Below are positions 5,656-5,704 of a DNA stretch of 5,704 bases, one piece after another. The notes under the pieces are model-generated. The model had not been told where the DNA came from. It was given only the letters and a program-made list of their open reading frames with translations, and did no database searches. This stretch comes from an uncultured Chromatiales bacterium (GTDB lineage Bacteria > Pseudomonadota > Gammaproteobacteria > Steroidobacterales > GCA-2729495): contig CAJXQV010000088.1 in assembly GCA_913058165.1 (NCBI GenBank), forward strand, positions 1 through 5,704, in the 5' to 3' direction. Both the position numbers and the translations under genes were made by a program. Numbering within the stretch: the stretch's first letter is position 1; the number at the start of each line of letters is the position of its first letter.

Positions 5656-5704
5656 CTGTCTCTTATACACATCTCCGAGCCCACGAGACAAGAGGCAATC
5701 TCGT
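5656..5704 (-). other. Nextera i7-side sequencing adapter (not genomic)
   Basis: An inverted copy of the left-end adapter. Bases 5656-5674 are the Tn5 mosaic end, 5675-5689 the read-2 primer part, 5690-5697 (AAGAGGCA) the same i7 index as at the left end, and 5698-5704 the start of the P7 flow-cell sequence. This is untrimmed read-through. Confidence 0.98.

Noticed and set aside
1..5704. Terminal inverted repeats with Tn5 mosaic ends, suggesting a composite transposon
   Set aside because: The repeats also contain P7 primer sequence and an identical sample index, there is no transposase gene, and the genes inside are ordinary chromosomal ones.

Overview
The window is a short assembled contig from what looks like a mevalonate-using bacterium, most plausibly a gammaproteobacterium and perhaps a marine one. 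The clues are a class II HMG-CoA reductase with mevalonate kinase and type 1 IPP isomerase, canonical Fur operators before a TonB receptor, and moderate GC. No marker gene settles the taxonomy. Both ends are sequencing-library sequence. Bases 1-47 and 5656-5704 are inverted copies of the same Nextera i7-side adapter, including the Tn5 mosaic end and one 8-base index. Genuine DNA therefore spans only about 48-5655.

Layout. (1) 48-1734, plus: the C-terminal half of HMG-CoA reductase fused in frame to a complete mevalonate kinase; its 5' end is lost at the contig edge. (2) 1731-2279, plus: type 1 isopentenyl-diphosphate isomerase (idi), overlapping the fusion gene by 4 bases behind a strong ribosome binding site. 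Together these are the 3' part of an isoprenoid-precursor operon. (3) 2280-2446: a regulatory region with a perfect 7-1-7 Fur box, a second degenerate box and a small leader hairpin. (4) 2447-4690, plus: a complete FecA-like TonB-dependent outer-membrane receptor, ending at a strong bidirectional terminator at 4707-4745. (5) 4780-5223, minus: a small exported protein of unknown function, convergent with the receptor. (6) 5224-5589: mostly non-coding, with a weak plus-strand stem-loop/T-tract and a strong minus-strand terminator. (7) 5590-5655, minus: the last 21 codons of a Cys/Met-metabolism PLP-dependent enzyme, cut by the contig end.

How the genes work together. The fusion protein would reduce HMG-CoA to mevalonate and phosphorylate it, and Idi would balance IPP and DMAPP at the end of the pathway. 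The remaining steps (HMG-CoA synthase, phosphomevalonate kinase, decarboxylase) are not in the window and may lie upstream. The receptor is a separate, iron-controlled unit. I see no mobile element, CRISPR array, tRNA or rRNA. The main points of interest are the reductase-kinase fusion, the adapter-derived false N-terminus, the unidentified exported protein, and the gene-poor stretch at 5235-5525.
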